Assembly (NCBI RefSeq): GCF_963675165.1 | Contig: NC_087385.1 | Coordinates: forward strand, 6,990,235-7,054,234 | DNA from: Halichondria panicea | Lineage: Eukaryota > Porifera > Demospongiae > Suberitida > Halichondriidae | DNA: 64,000 nt | Direction of reading: 5' to 3' | Shown here: positions 22,300 through 35,900 of the stretch, piece after piece | Layout of the letters: every line of letters starts with the position of its first letter | Numbering within the stretch: position 1 is the stretch's first letter | Made by a program: the position numbers and the translations under genes | The notes under the pieces: model-generated | The model's database searches: none | Seen by the model: the letters and a program-made list of their open reading frames with translations, nothing else | Told to the model about the DNA's origin: nothing

Positions 22300-23115
22300 C
22301 TAGTGTGATGGTGATCGAGACCTTCCTCTACGATCATCAGGTGATCTCGAGCGTCTGTCATGTGATAGAGGGGGAGAGCGTCTGTCATGTGACCCATACT
22401 GCCTGTCATATGACCCTGTTGGTCTTTTCCCAGAGTCTCTCTCATTCGATCGTGATCTCCTCCGATAATCTATGCAGGGCATGATGGTTGTCATGGGAAC
22501 CATGTGGTGCCACTATTGTACTGACCTCTGCGAGGAGGGGAACGTCTTCTGTCGTCGTCATAGTGACTATCGCCATGGTGATTATCGTCCCGGCGATACT
22601 TGTACTGTTGGATATGGTATAAGCCTGCACGTACTAACTCTACGTCCTTACCTTGGGTCCTCTTGCCCACTCCACCACTATCCTAGATCCCATCATGTCT
22701 CGGCCATGCTCACCATCTATAGCATCCTGTGTACGTGTGCATGGGAACACTAGCTAGCTCTAGTGGGGGCACACACAATCATCTCCCTATGGCAAGGGGT
22801 CATGCACACTGTACTGTACCTCAGCGTCTCGTTTATCTTCATATTCGATAAACCCATAGCCTGGGGGAGGGGGTGACATGGACGGAGGGAATATCTCACT
22901 AGCTCACACTATTAACTCACTCATCTTGAGGCCTGCAGTGGAACACATGCACTCAATCACACTGCCCTAGTATAATAGGCTAGTAGGTACTCACCTGTCT
23001 TGATGTCGCATCTGAGCATCTTGCCGTAGCGGTAGAAGATGTCCTCCAAGTCCTTCTCCTGACAAGATCGCGGCAGGCGCCCTACAAAGAGTTGATTCTG
23101 CGAGTTGTGAGACAT
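22300..23115 (-). CDS. SR-type pre-mRNA splicing factor, one RRM and an RS tail
   Basis: Five exons, about 161 residues. The start at 23115 gives MSHNSQNQLFVGRLPRSCQE. The RRM covers about 8-79, with RNP2 LFVGRL and RNP1 GYGFIEYED spanning the first splice (KTG|YGF), and ends IVVEWARGPK. The tail is rich in Arg/Ser/Asp/His: DYRRRSRSNERD, then repeated HDRRSP and SRSP dipeptides to the stop at 22300. This arrangement is that of small nuclear SR proteins, nearest in RRM style to SRSF3/7 or the first RRM of SRSF4/5/6 (IVVEWARGP against IVEHARGP). It lies head-to-head with TBL1, 184 bp between start codons. The family is secure; the paralogue is not. Confidence 0.9.
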
Positions 23116-23299
23116 CTTGATGTATACGTGTATAGTCGAGTCTAGTCAGCCACGTGGTAGGTACAGGTACGGTGGGCTGTACACAGTAGATCTACAGGTG
23201 GGTGGATCAGGTTAAAGGTGTCCAACTACACAAAAGGTAAGGCCTGTGTCTTGTGTGTATGTACTGTCATGACTGCCTATATTCACAGGAGGCTGAGAG

Positions 23300-25933
<2,634 letters not shown>

Positions 25934-26212
25934 ACAACTCTCTAGTGACATATTAACTCTAATATCACTGTATATAATTATACGATCATATTTGGATATA
26001 ATGTTCATAATTCTTGCTCTTCAATTATGTTCATAATTAATACTAATAGTTAGGGAATTCCCCCAAATTGGGCACACAATTGCAAACGTAACAATTATAT
26101 CAAAAATTAATTGGACTCCCAATTCTATACAAGAGTTAAATCATGGTATACGTAGCTATGTGGGGTCAGAGTTCATATGGTAGCTATGTGGGAGTTCAGA
26201 GTTCATGGGTGG
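25934..26212. other. AT-rich shared 3' region
   Basis: Spacer between the convergent TBL1 and 7TM genes. AT-rich, with a direct repeat of GTAGCTATGTGGG...TCAGAGTTCAT near 26150-26205. I see no gene in it. Confidence 0.6.
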
Positions 26213-28175
26213 TTAGAGCCATACAGTTGAGCTGGCATCATCAAACTGGAATAGCAAGAAGAGCAACATAGCACCGAGAAAGAAACCAGCCACTACCAGT
26301 GCAGGGCTCATGGACACACTCACCAGTTTAGCCTGCAAGCATGCAGAGGAGGGAGGGAGCAGTTAGTCTGTGTATACAAACAACCACAGTACTACTTACA
26401 CTGAGGTTAAGGCCGTTAGTGTAATTGAGGAGAGAGTCGAGGTCAAGTTGTGGAGTGTCCTTGTAGCTGTAGGGTCGTGAGCGCACTTCAGACACAGACT
26501 TCTTGAGTTTAGTACAACCCTTGGTTACTCTAGCAGCCTGCATTGCATGCATGAGGAGGATCACACACACACACACAGTGGGGGGGGGGGGGGGGGGAGT
26601 GAGACACAGTACAGAGAGTGGGGGGGGAGTAAAACACGGTACAGAGAGTGGGGGGGGGGGGGAGTGAGACACAGTACAGAGAGTGGGGGGGGGGGGGGAG
26701 TAAGACACAGTACAGAGAGTGGGGGGGAGGGAGATTAAGACACAGTACAGAGAGTGGGGGGGAGGAGTAAAACACAGTACAGAGAGTGGGGGGGGGAGTA
26801 AAACACAGTACAGTGAGTGGGAGGGGGGGGAGTAAGACACAGTACAGAGAGTGGGGGGAGGGAGTAAAACACAGTACAGAGAATGGGGTACCTGCACGAG
26901 AGGCAATGTGAGAATAAGTATCCATTGCAATGACGCCATTATCCCTAAGAGGCCAGCCTGAGGATGGTCTGACTCGTCAGTGCTATAGAACCCATACACA
27001 GCTGCAAGGGGCAAAGGTCATATAATTCAGAATGAAACCACAATCCAGCTTTATCACATCCCTAAATTCAATTAGCTAATCAACTGGTCTACATTGTATG
27101 GAAGAGGCAGCAAAGATGAAGAGGAGAAGTGAGGTGGCCCTAGCCAGGTGACTGTTGAGATGGCTCAGGAACTCGCGTCCATTGTGGATCTCCTGGAGAT
27201 ATGTAACTATACGCTAAGGTTAGAGATCACTCACCTTGACAGATTGGTCAATGTCCCACTCTCTAGACTTGACTCTCTCCCCAATACTCCAGAGAAGGTA
27301 GACGAGGAGTTGACACTGTATAGCATAGTTGACCACTACTGCAGTGTAGGCTATGTCCAGAGTAATGAACCCTCCCACTGTCAACACCACCAGTATCCAG
27401 CGAAACACCAGACTATAGGAGGAGGGGTGAGATGTGTAGGGATGGGGGGGACTCACTTGTTACCACCCAGTGGTTGGATGAGGTCAATGGTGGTGTCCTG
27501 AGCCAACAAGTGGAGAACATAAACTCGAACAATACTGTTAACCAGAGACAACACTATCCACAGTAGCCCCACAGCTATGAGCAGTCTACACAGTACACAC
27601 CATGAGTACACTGCTTGTACGAACTGATAATGGGCCTTACTGTAGTGTGAGTGTGAGCCTCTTGTGAGAGTAAGGTCCATGTCTGTCAATATGTCCCAGG
27701 AACACCTACACAGGGGGGGGGGGGGGGTACAGCACACACACACACACAGACGGGGGGGGGGGATAGTGAGGCATCTCTTACTGTCTCTGTGAGTGTGGAG
27801 AGTTGCTCTGTATGGACCCAGCGGAATATATAGAGACCATATACAAATGCTGAGAGTAGGAGAAGGTCTGGGACAATGAAGGTTGTGAGCAAGTGGCTCT
27901 TGCATGAGATATTGTAATGCCCAACAGACAAGTTATCATGGTGATGGAATATCAGCCGCAGAGAAGAAGGTACCTATGGACAAGGGAGGGTGTGGGGGAG
28001 AGACTATGAGAGGGGGTGTGGCTTACAGAGTCGCGTCTGAAGCAGCTCAGAACTTGAGTGACACAAGAGATGACAATAAGGAGACACACAAACGATGGCC
28101 ACACTACATTGACAGCAGAGAGCCACTTGGGAGGTTGGAGGTCATAACGTTTGGGATGGAATCTTCGCCAGCCAA

Positions 28176-28243
<68 letters not shown>

Positions 28244-28750
28244 AGCACTCACTGCCTTGAGGAATGCAAGGTAAGGATGGAGCACAGTCTTCTTGCACGT
28301 GTCGAGAGCCTTGGCCGTGAGATCATCTCCAAACACATCATGCCCAAACATCGGGTGCTGCACAATACACAGGCTAATGGTGGCTAGTGTGTGCGTGTAC
28401 ACAGGCTAATGGTGGCTAATGTGAGTGTGTGTACACAGGCTAATGGTGGCTAGTGTGTGCGTGTACACAGGCTAATGGTGGCTAGTGTGTGCGTGTACAC
28501 AGGCTAATGGTGGCTAGTGTGTGCGTGTACATACCTCTATATTAGTGAAGTCTCCACTGTGCTGCGCGGTGTTCATAGACTCCGTGTACCAGGTTTCACC
28601 ACTAGTGCTAGTGGCCAGCAGACTAGCTCGTTGCGAGGGAAGGATGATGTCAATATCAGGCTCGCTGTGTACTGGGGGACCACGGACCATACTAGCAGCA
28701 AAGCCATGCATCTCTTGAGGCGGAGAGTCGGGAACAACAATCTCTGTCAT
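26213..28750 (-). CDS. Seven-transmembrane protein resembling gustatory-receptor-like (GRL) proteins
   Basis: Eleven exons, about 500 residues. The start at 28750 gives MTEIVVPDSPPQEMHGFAAS. A hydrophilic N-terminus of about 105 residues ends TVLHPYLAFLKA|IGWRRF. Seven hydrophobic segments follow: TM1 WLSAVNVVWPSFVCLLIVIS, TM2 TFIVPDLLLLSAFVYGLYIF, TM3 LLIAVGLLWIVLSLVNSIVR, TM4 WILVVLTVGGFITLDIAYTA, TM5 ARATSLLFIFAASSIQ, TM6 SLQWILILTLPLVQ, and TM7 ending GAMLLFLLFQF. Only about seven residues come after it, then TAA at 26213-26215. Insect OR/GR and animal GRL proteins share this plan: long cytosolic N-terminus with an L-x-P-Y/L-L-x-x-x-x-x-G entry to TM1, seven helices, a TM7 ending in hydrophobics-QF, and almost no C-terminus. 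No GPCR motif (DRY, NPxxY) is visible. Assignment is by layout and short motifs only. Head-to-head with TMEM223. Confidence 0.6.
26575..26890. repeat. G-rich tandem repeat in an intron of the 7TM gene
   Basis: About nine copies of GAGT(A/G)A(G/A)ACACAGTACAGAGAGTGGGGGGG with variable G runs, preceded by a CA tract and (G)16. Unit about 30-38 bp. The runs of guanine on the plus strand could form G-quadruplexes (inference). Frames across it are low-complexity and not coding. Confidence 0.9.
28173..28241. repeat. GT microsatellite filling an intron of the 7TM gene
   Basis: About 68 bp of GT between the exons encoding YLAFLKA and IGWRRF. On the minus strand it supplies the CA tract and CACAG acceptor. 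Confidence 0.9.
28369..28530. repeat. 32-bp tandem repeat, 5 copies, in the first intron of the 7TM gene
   Basis: The unit is ACAGGCTAATGGTGGCTAGT followed by GTGTGCGTGTAC. The last copy abuts the exon 1 donor at 28531-28535 (minus-strand GAG|GTATGTACACGC), so the donor-proximal intron sequence GTACACGCACAC is part of the repeated unit although the donor itself is not clearly copied. Confidence 0.9.
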
Positions 28751-28950
28751 TGCAGCAACTGTAGATAAATTTCTGTATACAATGCCATGTGTGCTTCTCC
28801 CTGTGACCTTTGTCCTATAATAATGCTGATTCAGCACAAGAGAGACCACTTCAGAGCCTCGACTCTAGCGCGGCCTAATTAGAGGCTGTCCTTAGATGAC
28901 CTTTGTATTATACTCAGTAAATGGGCTCTTATTAGAATATTCTATAGATT

Positions 28951-29619
28951 ATGTTTACAAGAAGAGTGGCCGCCGTTAGAAATGTCCCTATTGCCTCTTC
29001 ACTGCACACAAGTGGCAGGTAAGCGCTCATACTAGCCACTCTCTCCACTCACCCCTCTCCTCCCTCCTATAGTGGTATGTGGTGTGCAGTCAGTACCAGA
29101 GGTTGGACCACTGTCTACCAGAGCAGCAAAGTATCACCAAGGCTATTTGTTGCCATCTCAACCATTGCTGGTCTGCAGTTTGCTTTCTGGGGATACCTCT
29201 CCTACTATGCACTCACTGAGCTGGATCATGTGGACAAAAGAACAACTTCCAAGAAACAATCAATTATGTCATCGTTTAAACTACGCGTTGTTGTGTCTCT
29301 GATATCACTGGGAGCTGGAGCCTTCTTTGCTGTGTCAGCGTTTATGTACCCTCTACGAGTGGTTCGTAGCTTCTCTGTTAACTCTGAGTCAATTCGCTTG
29401 GTGACTGCCACTCCATTGGGAGGATGCCGTCATGTACTAGCCCCCCTCAGTCATGTGACATGCTCCACATCTAGACTCACGGGCACCAAGAAAGGACTGT
29501 TTGGAGTCAAGATCCAAGGCCACTTGTTATACTACCTCCTAGATCACCAGGTGTTGGACACCTCTCCTCATGTGCGCCTCTTTGATAGACTTATTGCAAC
29601 AAGGCAGACAATTATATAA
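28951..29619 (+). CDS. TMEM223: TMEM223-like mitochondrial inner membrane protein
   Basis: Two exons (28951-29018 and 29073-29619), 204 residues. TMEM223 is an inner-membrane protein linked to cytochrome c oxidase biogenesis. The start at 28951 adds MFTRRVAAVRNVPIASSLHT, an amphipathic Arg-rich presequence fit for mitochondrial import and absent if the exon 2 ATG (29077) is used. Two membrane segments follow: FVAISTIAGLQFAFWGYLSY and VVSLISLGAGAFFAVSAFMY. The C-terminal half matches the family: LRVVRSFSV, IRLVTATPLGG, LAPLSHVTC, GLFGVKIQGHLLYYLLDHQ, RLFDRLI. The length is near that of the human protein. It is head-to-head with the 7TM gene, 200 bp between starts, and tail-to-tail with the filamin gene. 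Confidence 0.88.
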
Positions 29620-29983
29620 TAATTATATTTAACAATTTGTGGTCGACAAGTAAAAACATAAATTTTGTGTTCAGCAAACTATATACACTATCACTTTCTA
29701 ATAACTAACTGTTGATAAGGATATCGATATTCTCTCTACAATGTTACAATGTTATTTGTCCTCTCATTCGTTCTCAACTCTACAAAAATAACAGTATCAG
29801 ATTAGCACCTGATGAGTGAGAATATGAAGCGTGTTAGAGCCTCTTATAAATTGCATGTACACTACACAGCCTACACACTATATACACACACAGCCTACAC
29901 ACTACACACTACACATTACACACTACATACACACTACACTGCAGCCTACACACTACACACTATATACACACTACACACGGTAC
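29620..29983. other. Shared 3' region with ACACTACACA-rich stretch
   Basis: Spacer between TMEM223 and the filamin gene. It is AT-rich to about 29780, then from 29855 to 29975 it holds an irregular CACTACACA/TATACACACAC repeat. No coding sequence recognised. Confidence 0.6.
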
Positions 29984-32900
29984 TTACTGAGCCTCCTGCA
30001 GCTGACTCATTTGCTGCGATGGTGGTGGAGTCTCGGACACAGTCACATTAAAGGGGCTGTTAGGAATGTGCTCTCCTGCCCAGAGGAGGCTCACAATATA
30101 AGCCCCAGTGTGTGTGGGGTGATACTCCGCAAGAATCTTGTCACTGTCCTCGCTGTCTCTTTGTAGGTGTATCTTGAAACCTCCTTTAGGACCCTGAACC
30201 TTGAAGCTCAGATATCCATGACCAGCTTCGACCACATTCACTTCAAAGCTTCCAGTCTCTCCCAGTGTCCCATCAGTGAGACCAGGACCCCCCACAGTTA
30301 CCTTCTCTGGCCTGGGCGGGGGGTAGACTTTGACCTTGAACGGACTTTGATTTATCTCAAACCCATTGCATTGTACATGGATCATGTACTTGCCAACTTT
30401 GGGTGGAGTCACTGAACAAATGTACGCACCATCAGATCCTTTCTCAATCACACCCAGATACTTGATATGATCCTTGGTACTTGCAAACACTTCCAATATC
30501 TCGTACTCTGGTGCTGTAGTGAGCTCCTTGACTCCCACTTTGATAGGCTTGTCCAGGGTTCCCTCTGAGGGACGTTTGGGTATGGAGTAGCGATTAGGGT
30601 CACAGGCAAATATGTTGAATGGGCTTCCTGGAATGTGTTGTATGTCCCAGAACACAGAGATCTTGTATGGTCCAGTGAGACTGGGACAATAGGTGACGTC
30701 ATATCGAGTATCACTAGCGGCAGTGACAAGAGAGTTGAGTAGGATGTCCCCTTCTCCTTGAGTCTCCCCCTCCACCTCAACACGCAGCTCACCAGGACCT
30801 CCATTCTCTGTGAAGACACTGAACTTGGCCCACTCATTCACACGGGATTGGCTCAAGCCTTTGCCACGAGCATAGCACAGAGAGGCGTCCGTTGAAAGAA
30901 GTTGGAATGGAGATCCAGATATGTGCTCAGATTCGTACTGGAGGCTCAGCTTATATTCTCCACCTTGCAGGGGCCTAAAGTCCACACTACATTGTTCATC
31001 CGAGCTCTGCCTGATGTTGACAGGTATGTCAAGAGCTGAGTTATGAGAGTCATGTACGCTAGCAGTCAGAGATCCATAACGGAAGGAGTAAGGTGGTCCA
31101 GATACATTGACGGCAATAACACCATCTTCAGAGGCTAGAGCGTGCACAGGGAAGTCAGAGACTGTGGGGGGCAGGATATTAGTGACTTCAAATGGTGAGC
31201 CTGTGATGTGCTGTTCGTCCCACAACACGTACACAAAGTACTTCTCTAGTTCAGGAGGGGACACAGTGCAAGTGTAGGATTGATTGTCTATATTCTTAGC
31301 AACTTCTCCGAGAATCTTCTGTTCTTGTTTTGAATGTATAGAGATGGTGAGTTTGTCTTCCTCCTCTACAATAGAGTCACATGACACGAGGAGTGCGGCT
31401 GGCTTGCCTTGGTAGGTCACAATCACAGGGTCCACTGAGAACTGCTCTGGCTTCAATGGTTGCAGACAGCTCACATCAAAAGGGCTTCCTGGAATATTGA
31501 TATTGCCCCACTTGACAGTGATCCAGTACTTGCCAGGAAAGAATGGTTGATAGGAAACCTCGTAATGGTCGTCATTGACATTCGATATGTTTTGCTCTGT
31601 TCTCATTCCGTCTACTTCTTCTTCTGGATCGTCTCTCTCGATGGTGACTGATAGTTCTCCTGGTCCAGCGTCTGCCACATTGATCCTGAAGGTGTTCCAG
31701 CGACTACACCAAGAGAGGCCCAGACCCTCCCCCTCCACTGTACACAGGGACGCATCTCCCAGAGCTATCTTATAGGGAGAGCCATTGATATGTACCTCAT
31801 CATAACGTACACTCATGAGATAGTTGAGGCCATCACTTGGGGAGAAGAGGACGTGATAGTGATGCTTAGACACACGCAGCACCTCAGAGGGTACATCACT
31901 CTTGGAGGCTATGCTCTTGACAGCAGCACTGATCTTGCCCTTGCCAGCTCCCTTGGTAGATATGCAGAATGAGACTTGCTTCTTTAGTTCTTGCTGGCAC
32001 TCTGGTAATGTGTCTACCATCATGCACTTGGCTGCATCTCCACGGGACATGAACTGAACACGGAACGGGCTGCCCAGAATGTGGCTACCATCAAACTTGA
32101 CTAGAATATCGTTCTTGCCTGGCTTCTTGGGAGTTATTTCTACCCAGTACGAGTTTTCTTCAGCAACGTGAGTAACTTGAACATCAGCAGCAGAGTGTGG
32201 TTTAGTTGTCACCTCCAAGTCTCCCTCTCCAAGGTCGTCACAATGCAGTTTGAACTTGTGAGCATTACCAACCATAAATTTCTCGTCCTCCAAATTGAGA
32301 CCTGAAATGAGAGCACCGCCTTTGCTGCTTTTCTTGGATTTCTTTTTTTTTTCAGTTTGAGGGGGCGATTGTTCGGACCTCTGGAGAACGTTGACAGGAA
32401 ATGGACTTCCAGGAATTCCTGCACCGCCAAATCGAATGTCCAAACTGGTGTCACCTAGAGACAGAAACAGACAACATTAATACTGATTGGTGTCACCTAG
32501 AGACAGCAACAGACAACATTAATACTGATTGTGCTAAGCGTAATAATTATACGAAACAGAACTTCAAATATCTACAGTCATGCCGCAGTGTACATGTTCA
32601 CTAGTGCAGATACTGACTTTGATGATAATTTCTTATTTTCTGGAAAATACCATCATGGGCTATACACTGTTGGTGCAAATTTTCGCCAATTAAATATTAC
32701 AGCTCAGGAAATTTTGGATTGAAACACACCATTTTAAAGGAAATTTTCTAAGCTTTCAGAAAATTCACAAATTTTTGACATTGGATCAACAGTACTCAAG
32801 TTATGGCTATTGAAAGATGTTCCACTACACCCCCACCCCCTCCGTTTAATTCAAATCTTTCAACTGCCATAAACTTGAATTCTGTGGATCCAAAGTCAAA

Positions 32901-35900
32901 AATTTTAGGATTTTCTGAAAGCTTACAAAAATACCTTTCAAATGGTATCATCAGAGTTCATATTTGAGAGATAAAAGTATTTGCCAATTTAGCAGTACCA
33001 TGGATTATATATAGCCCATGGTCTGAGGCCGAAAAATAACAAATTAGTGCCCGGACGAAATTTTGGATTGAAACACACCATTTTAAAGGAAATTTTCTAA
33101 GCTTTCAGAAAATCCACAAATTTTTGACATTGGATCAACAGTACTCAAGTTATGGCTGTTGAAAGATGTTCAACTACACACCCACCCCCTCCGTTTAATC
33201 TAAATCTTTCAGCTGCCATAACTTGAATTCTGTGGATCCAAAGTCAAATATTTTAGGATTTTCTGAAAGCTTACAAAAATACCTTTCAAATGGTATCATC
33301 AAAGTTCATATTTGAGAGATAAAAGTATTTGCCAATTTAGCAGTACCATGGATTATAGCCCATGGTCCGAGGCCGAAAAATGACAAATTAGGGCCCGGAC
33401 GAAATTTTGGATTGAAACACACCATTTTAAAGGAAATTTTCTAAGCTTTCAGAAAATCCACAAATTTTTGACATTGGATCAACAGTACTCAAGTTATGGC
33501 TGTTGAAAGATGTTCAACTACGCCCCCACCCCCTCCGTTTATTCAAATCTTTCAGCTGCCATAACTTGAATTCTGTGGATCCAAAGTCAAAAATTTTAGG
33601 ATTAATAACTTTAGTTCTGTTGGTCCAATAAATGATTTTTGAAAGTTTATTAAAATTGTCTTAACCTAAATATCATGGGCTATATCGTATAGCTTGTACT
33701 TTGAAAGGATGGTCAATACTGATGACTCATCATTCGGTTGGTTGCTATAGCTACTTACAAGTGCTTATTCGTGAGTATTGTTTACTTGCTTAATGCAATT
33801 AGTGGTCATGGCTGACTACATTTAAACTTAATAAGGTTGCATATCAACCATGCATCAGAGGAGGTCCGACACGCATGCCTTGATTTAGCAATTAGCCTCA
33901 GCAATAACGTTGAGCGTGGGCAGAATTACGTGTCGAACCTCCTCTGTGCATGCATACATACATACCTGCAGATTATGCACATGCATACATACCTGCAGAC
34001 TCTGGTGTGAACACAGCCGAGTAGGTCCCATCCTTGTTGTCCCTGAGATAGACTGACCTCACATCAGCGTCTCGTGTAGTGAGGGCAGAGTCTCCACTGT
34101 ACATAGAGCCAAGAGGGGCCACGGTGATGTCACCATATCCAGCATCTTTAGCATCAATGACAAACTCCATTGGCTGTCCCACTTTCGCCTCGTCTACTAG
34201 TCCACTGATCTTGATGGCCTCAGGATTACTAGAGTCAACACAGCGTATGATGAAGGGACTGTGAGGTATTGGTTTGTCCTTGGTAGACACGTGCAATAGG
34301 TACACTCCAGGTTCAGATGGCTGGAAGATTAGTTTGTAGTCACCACTCGCTATTTTATCCATATTGACTTTAAGTTGAGCTCCACCACGTCTTGAGATAG
34401 CGTAGGCCTTGAGGTGTTTGCGCTTGTACACAGTCTTGAGGTTAACTATGACAGGGCTACCTAGAGCAGACACTTGTGGTGTGATGACTGCTAGGGAGAG
34501 TGGTGATCCAGGTATTGGCTCTCCTGCCCATAGCACCTCCATTGTCAGGTCTCCATCTTGTGTTGGTGTATATCTCACAGTGTGCTCACTCTCAGAGCTT
34601 GCCATCACTTGAGGACCTATCGTGTCATTACTAGAGGTCGCTTTGTTAGGGCCGGTATCCACGGTAACAGTGAGCGTCCCTTTCCCAGCGTTGGCTGTAC
34701 TCACATGAAATGTTATCTCTTCGTCCGTGAGAATGAGGTCAGAGGTCAACGGGGCACCTTGAATAATGCAGTTGTTAGGTTGAGGGTGGTCCTTTGAAAT
34801 GAGGTCCAATTTGAAGGGAGATCCTTTGATTGGTTTATCAGACCATAGTACGTGTATATTGTACACATCTTCATCGGGTGGTGTGAATGAGATTTGGTAG
34901 TCATGTTTGGCTGTTTGGTCCACTTGTATTGGTATGTCACCATGTGTGTGTGCATGGCAGGTAGCAGTCATGATCCCTTGTCCAGCCTGGGTGGTGTTAA
35001 ACCCAATGGATATGGGGCAGCCAGTTTCCAGAGCACCTGAAGGTGGACTGCTTAGTTCCACTTTTGCTGCAACAGGGGGTTGGGGGTAAAGGTCAATCCG
35101 CAGAGGTGAACCCACTACTTCAGTACCGTCAAATGCCACTGATAAATAGTACATGTCTTCAATAGCTGGAGTGAATGAGATTTCCGTGTGGTCGTCCAGT
35201 TGAGATACAGTCACATCTACTGCACCACTATTGGTGCCAGTACAGTGTGCCTCTAATTGTCCATTTCCTGCTTTGCTTGAGTCCAGAGTGACTAGTACAG
35301 GTGTTCCTGGCCCCTCCACTACAGGAATACTCAGTTTGATAGTCTCGGGATGGATGAGGCTGTCGAGAGGCAGTTGGAATGGTGAGCCAGATACCTCCTC
35401 TTTGCTGAACATAACTCTTACAGAAAACGTTTCGCTCTGCATTGGAATAAAAGAGACCTTTTGCCTAGCTGGATCAGAAGTGTCGACAGTGACTGGAGTA
35501 GGGCCAGAGAGATTTCCAACTGCCTCCACACTTAGTTCCCCTTGTCCAGCGTGGGAGACATCAAAGGATAGAATAACTGGTATGCCCACTTTACGAGGGA
35601 GTACAGTGTTGAGGTGTTGCACAGCTTGTGGGCTAGGGGGTGCCAGACTGCAAGAGAATGGAGATCCAGTTACAGACAATCCACCAACAGTCAGAGAGAG
35701 GCTGTATTCATCAGGATGCACTGTCTCAATGCTCACTCGATATATGCCGTTTTCTAAATCCTCATTGACAGTTTCCAAAGCTCCTAGGTTGAGTCCACTA
35801 GCAGAGCTCTGTATCATGGAAAGGTTGCCTCCAGGCAGTGCAAGGTCCACCCACATCATCTGCCCTGTCCCATACTCACTGGGCCGATGCACATTGTCCA

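Noticed and set aside
26530-26925. Pro/Leu/Cys-rich frames across the G-rich repeat on the minus strand
   Set aside because: Periodic translation of a tandem repeat inside the 7TM gene intron.
29077-29619. Starting TMEM223 at the exon 2 ATG
   Set aside because: It would drop the Arg-rich mitochondrial presequence encoded by a properly spliced upstream exon at 28951-29018.
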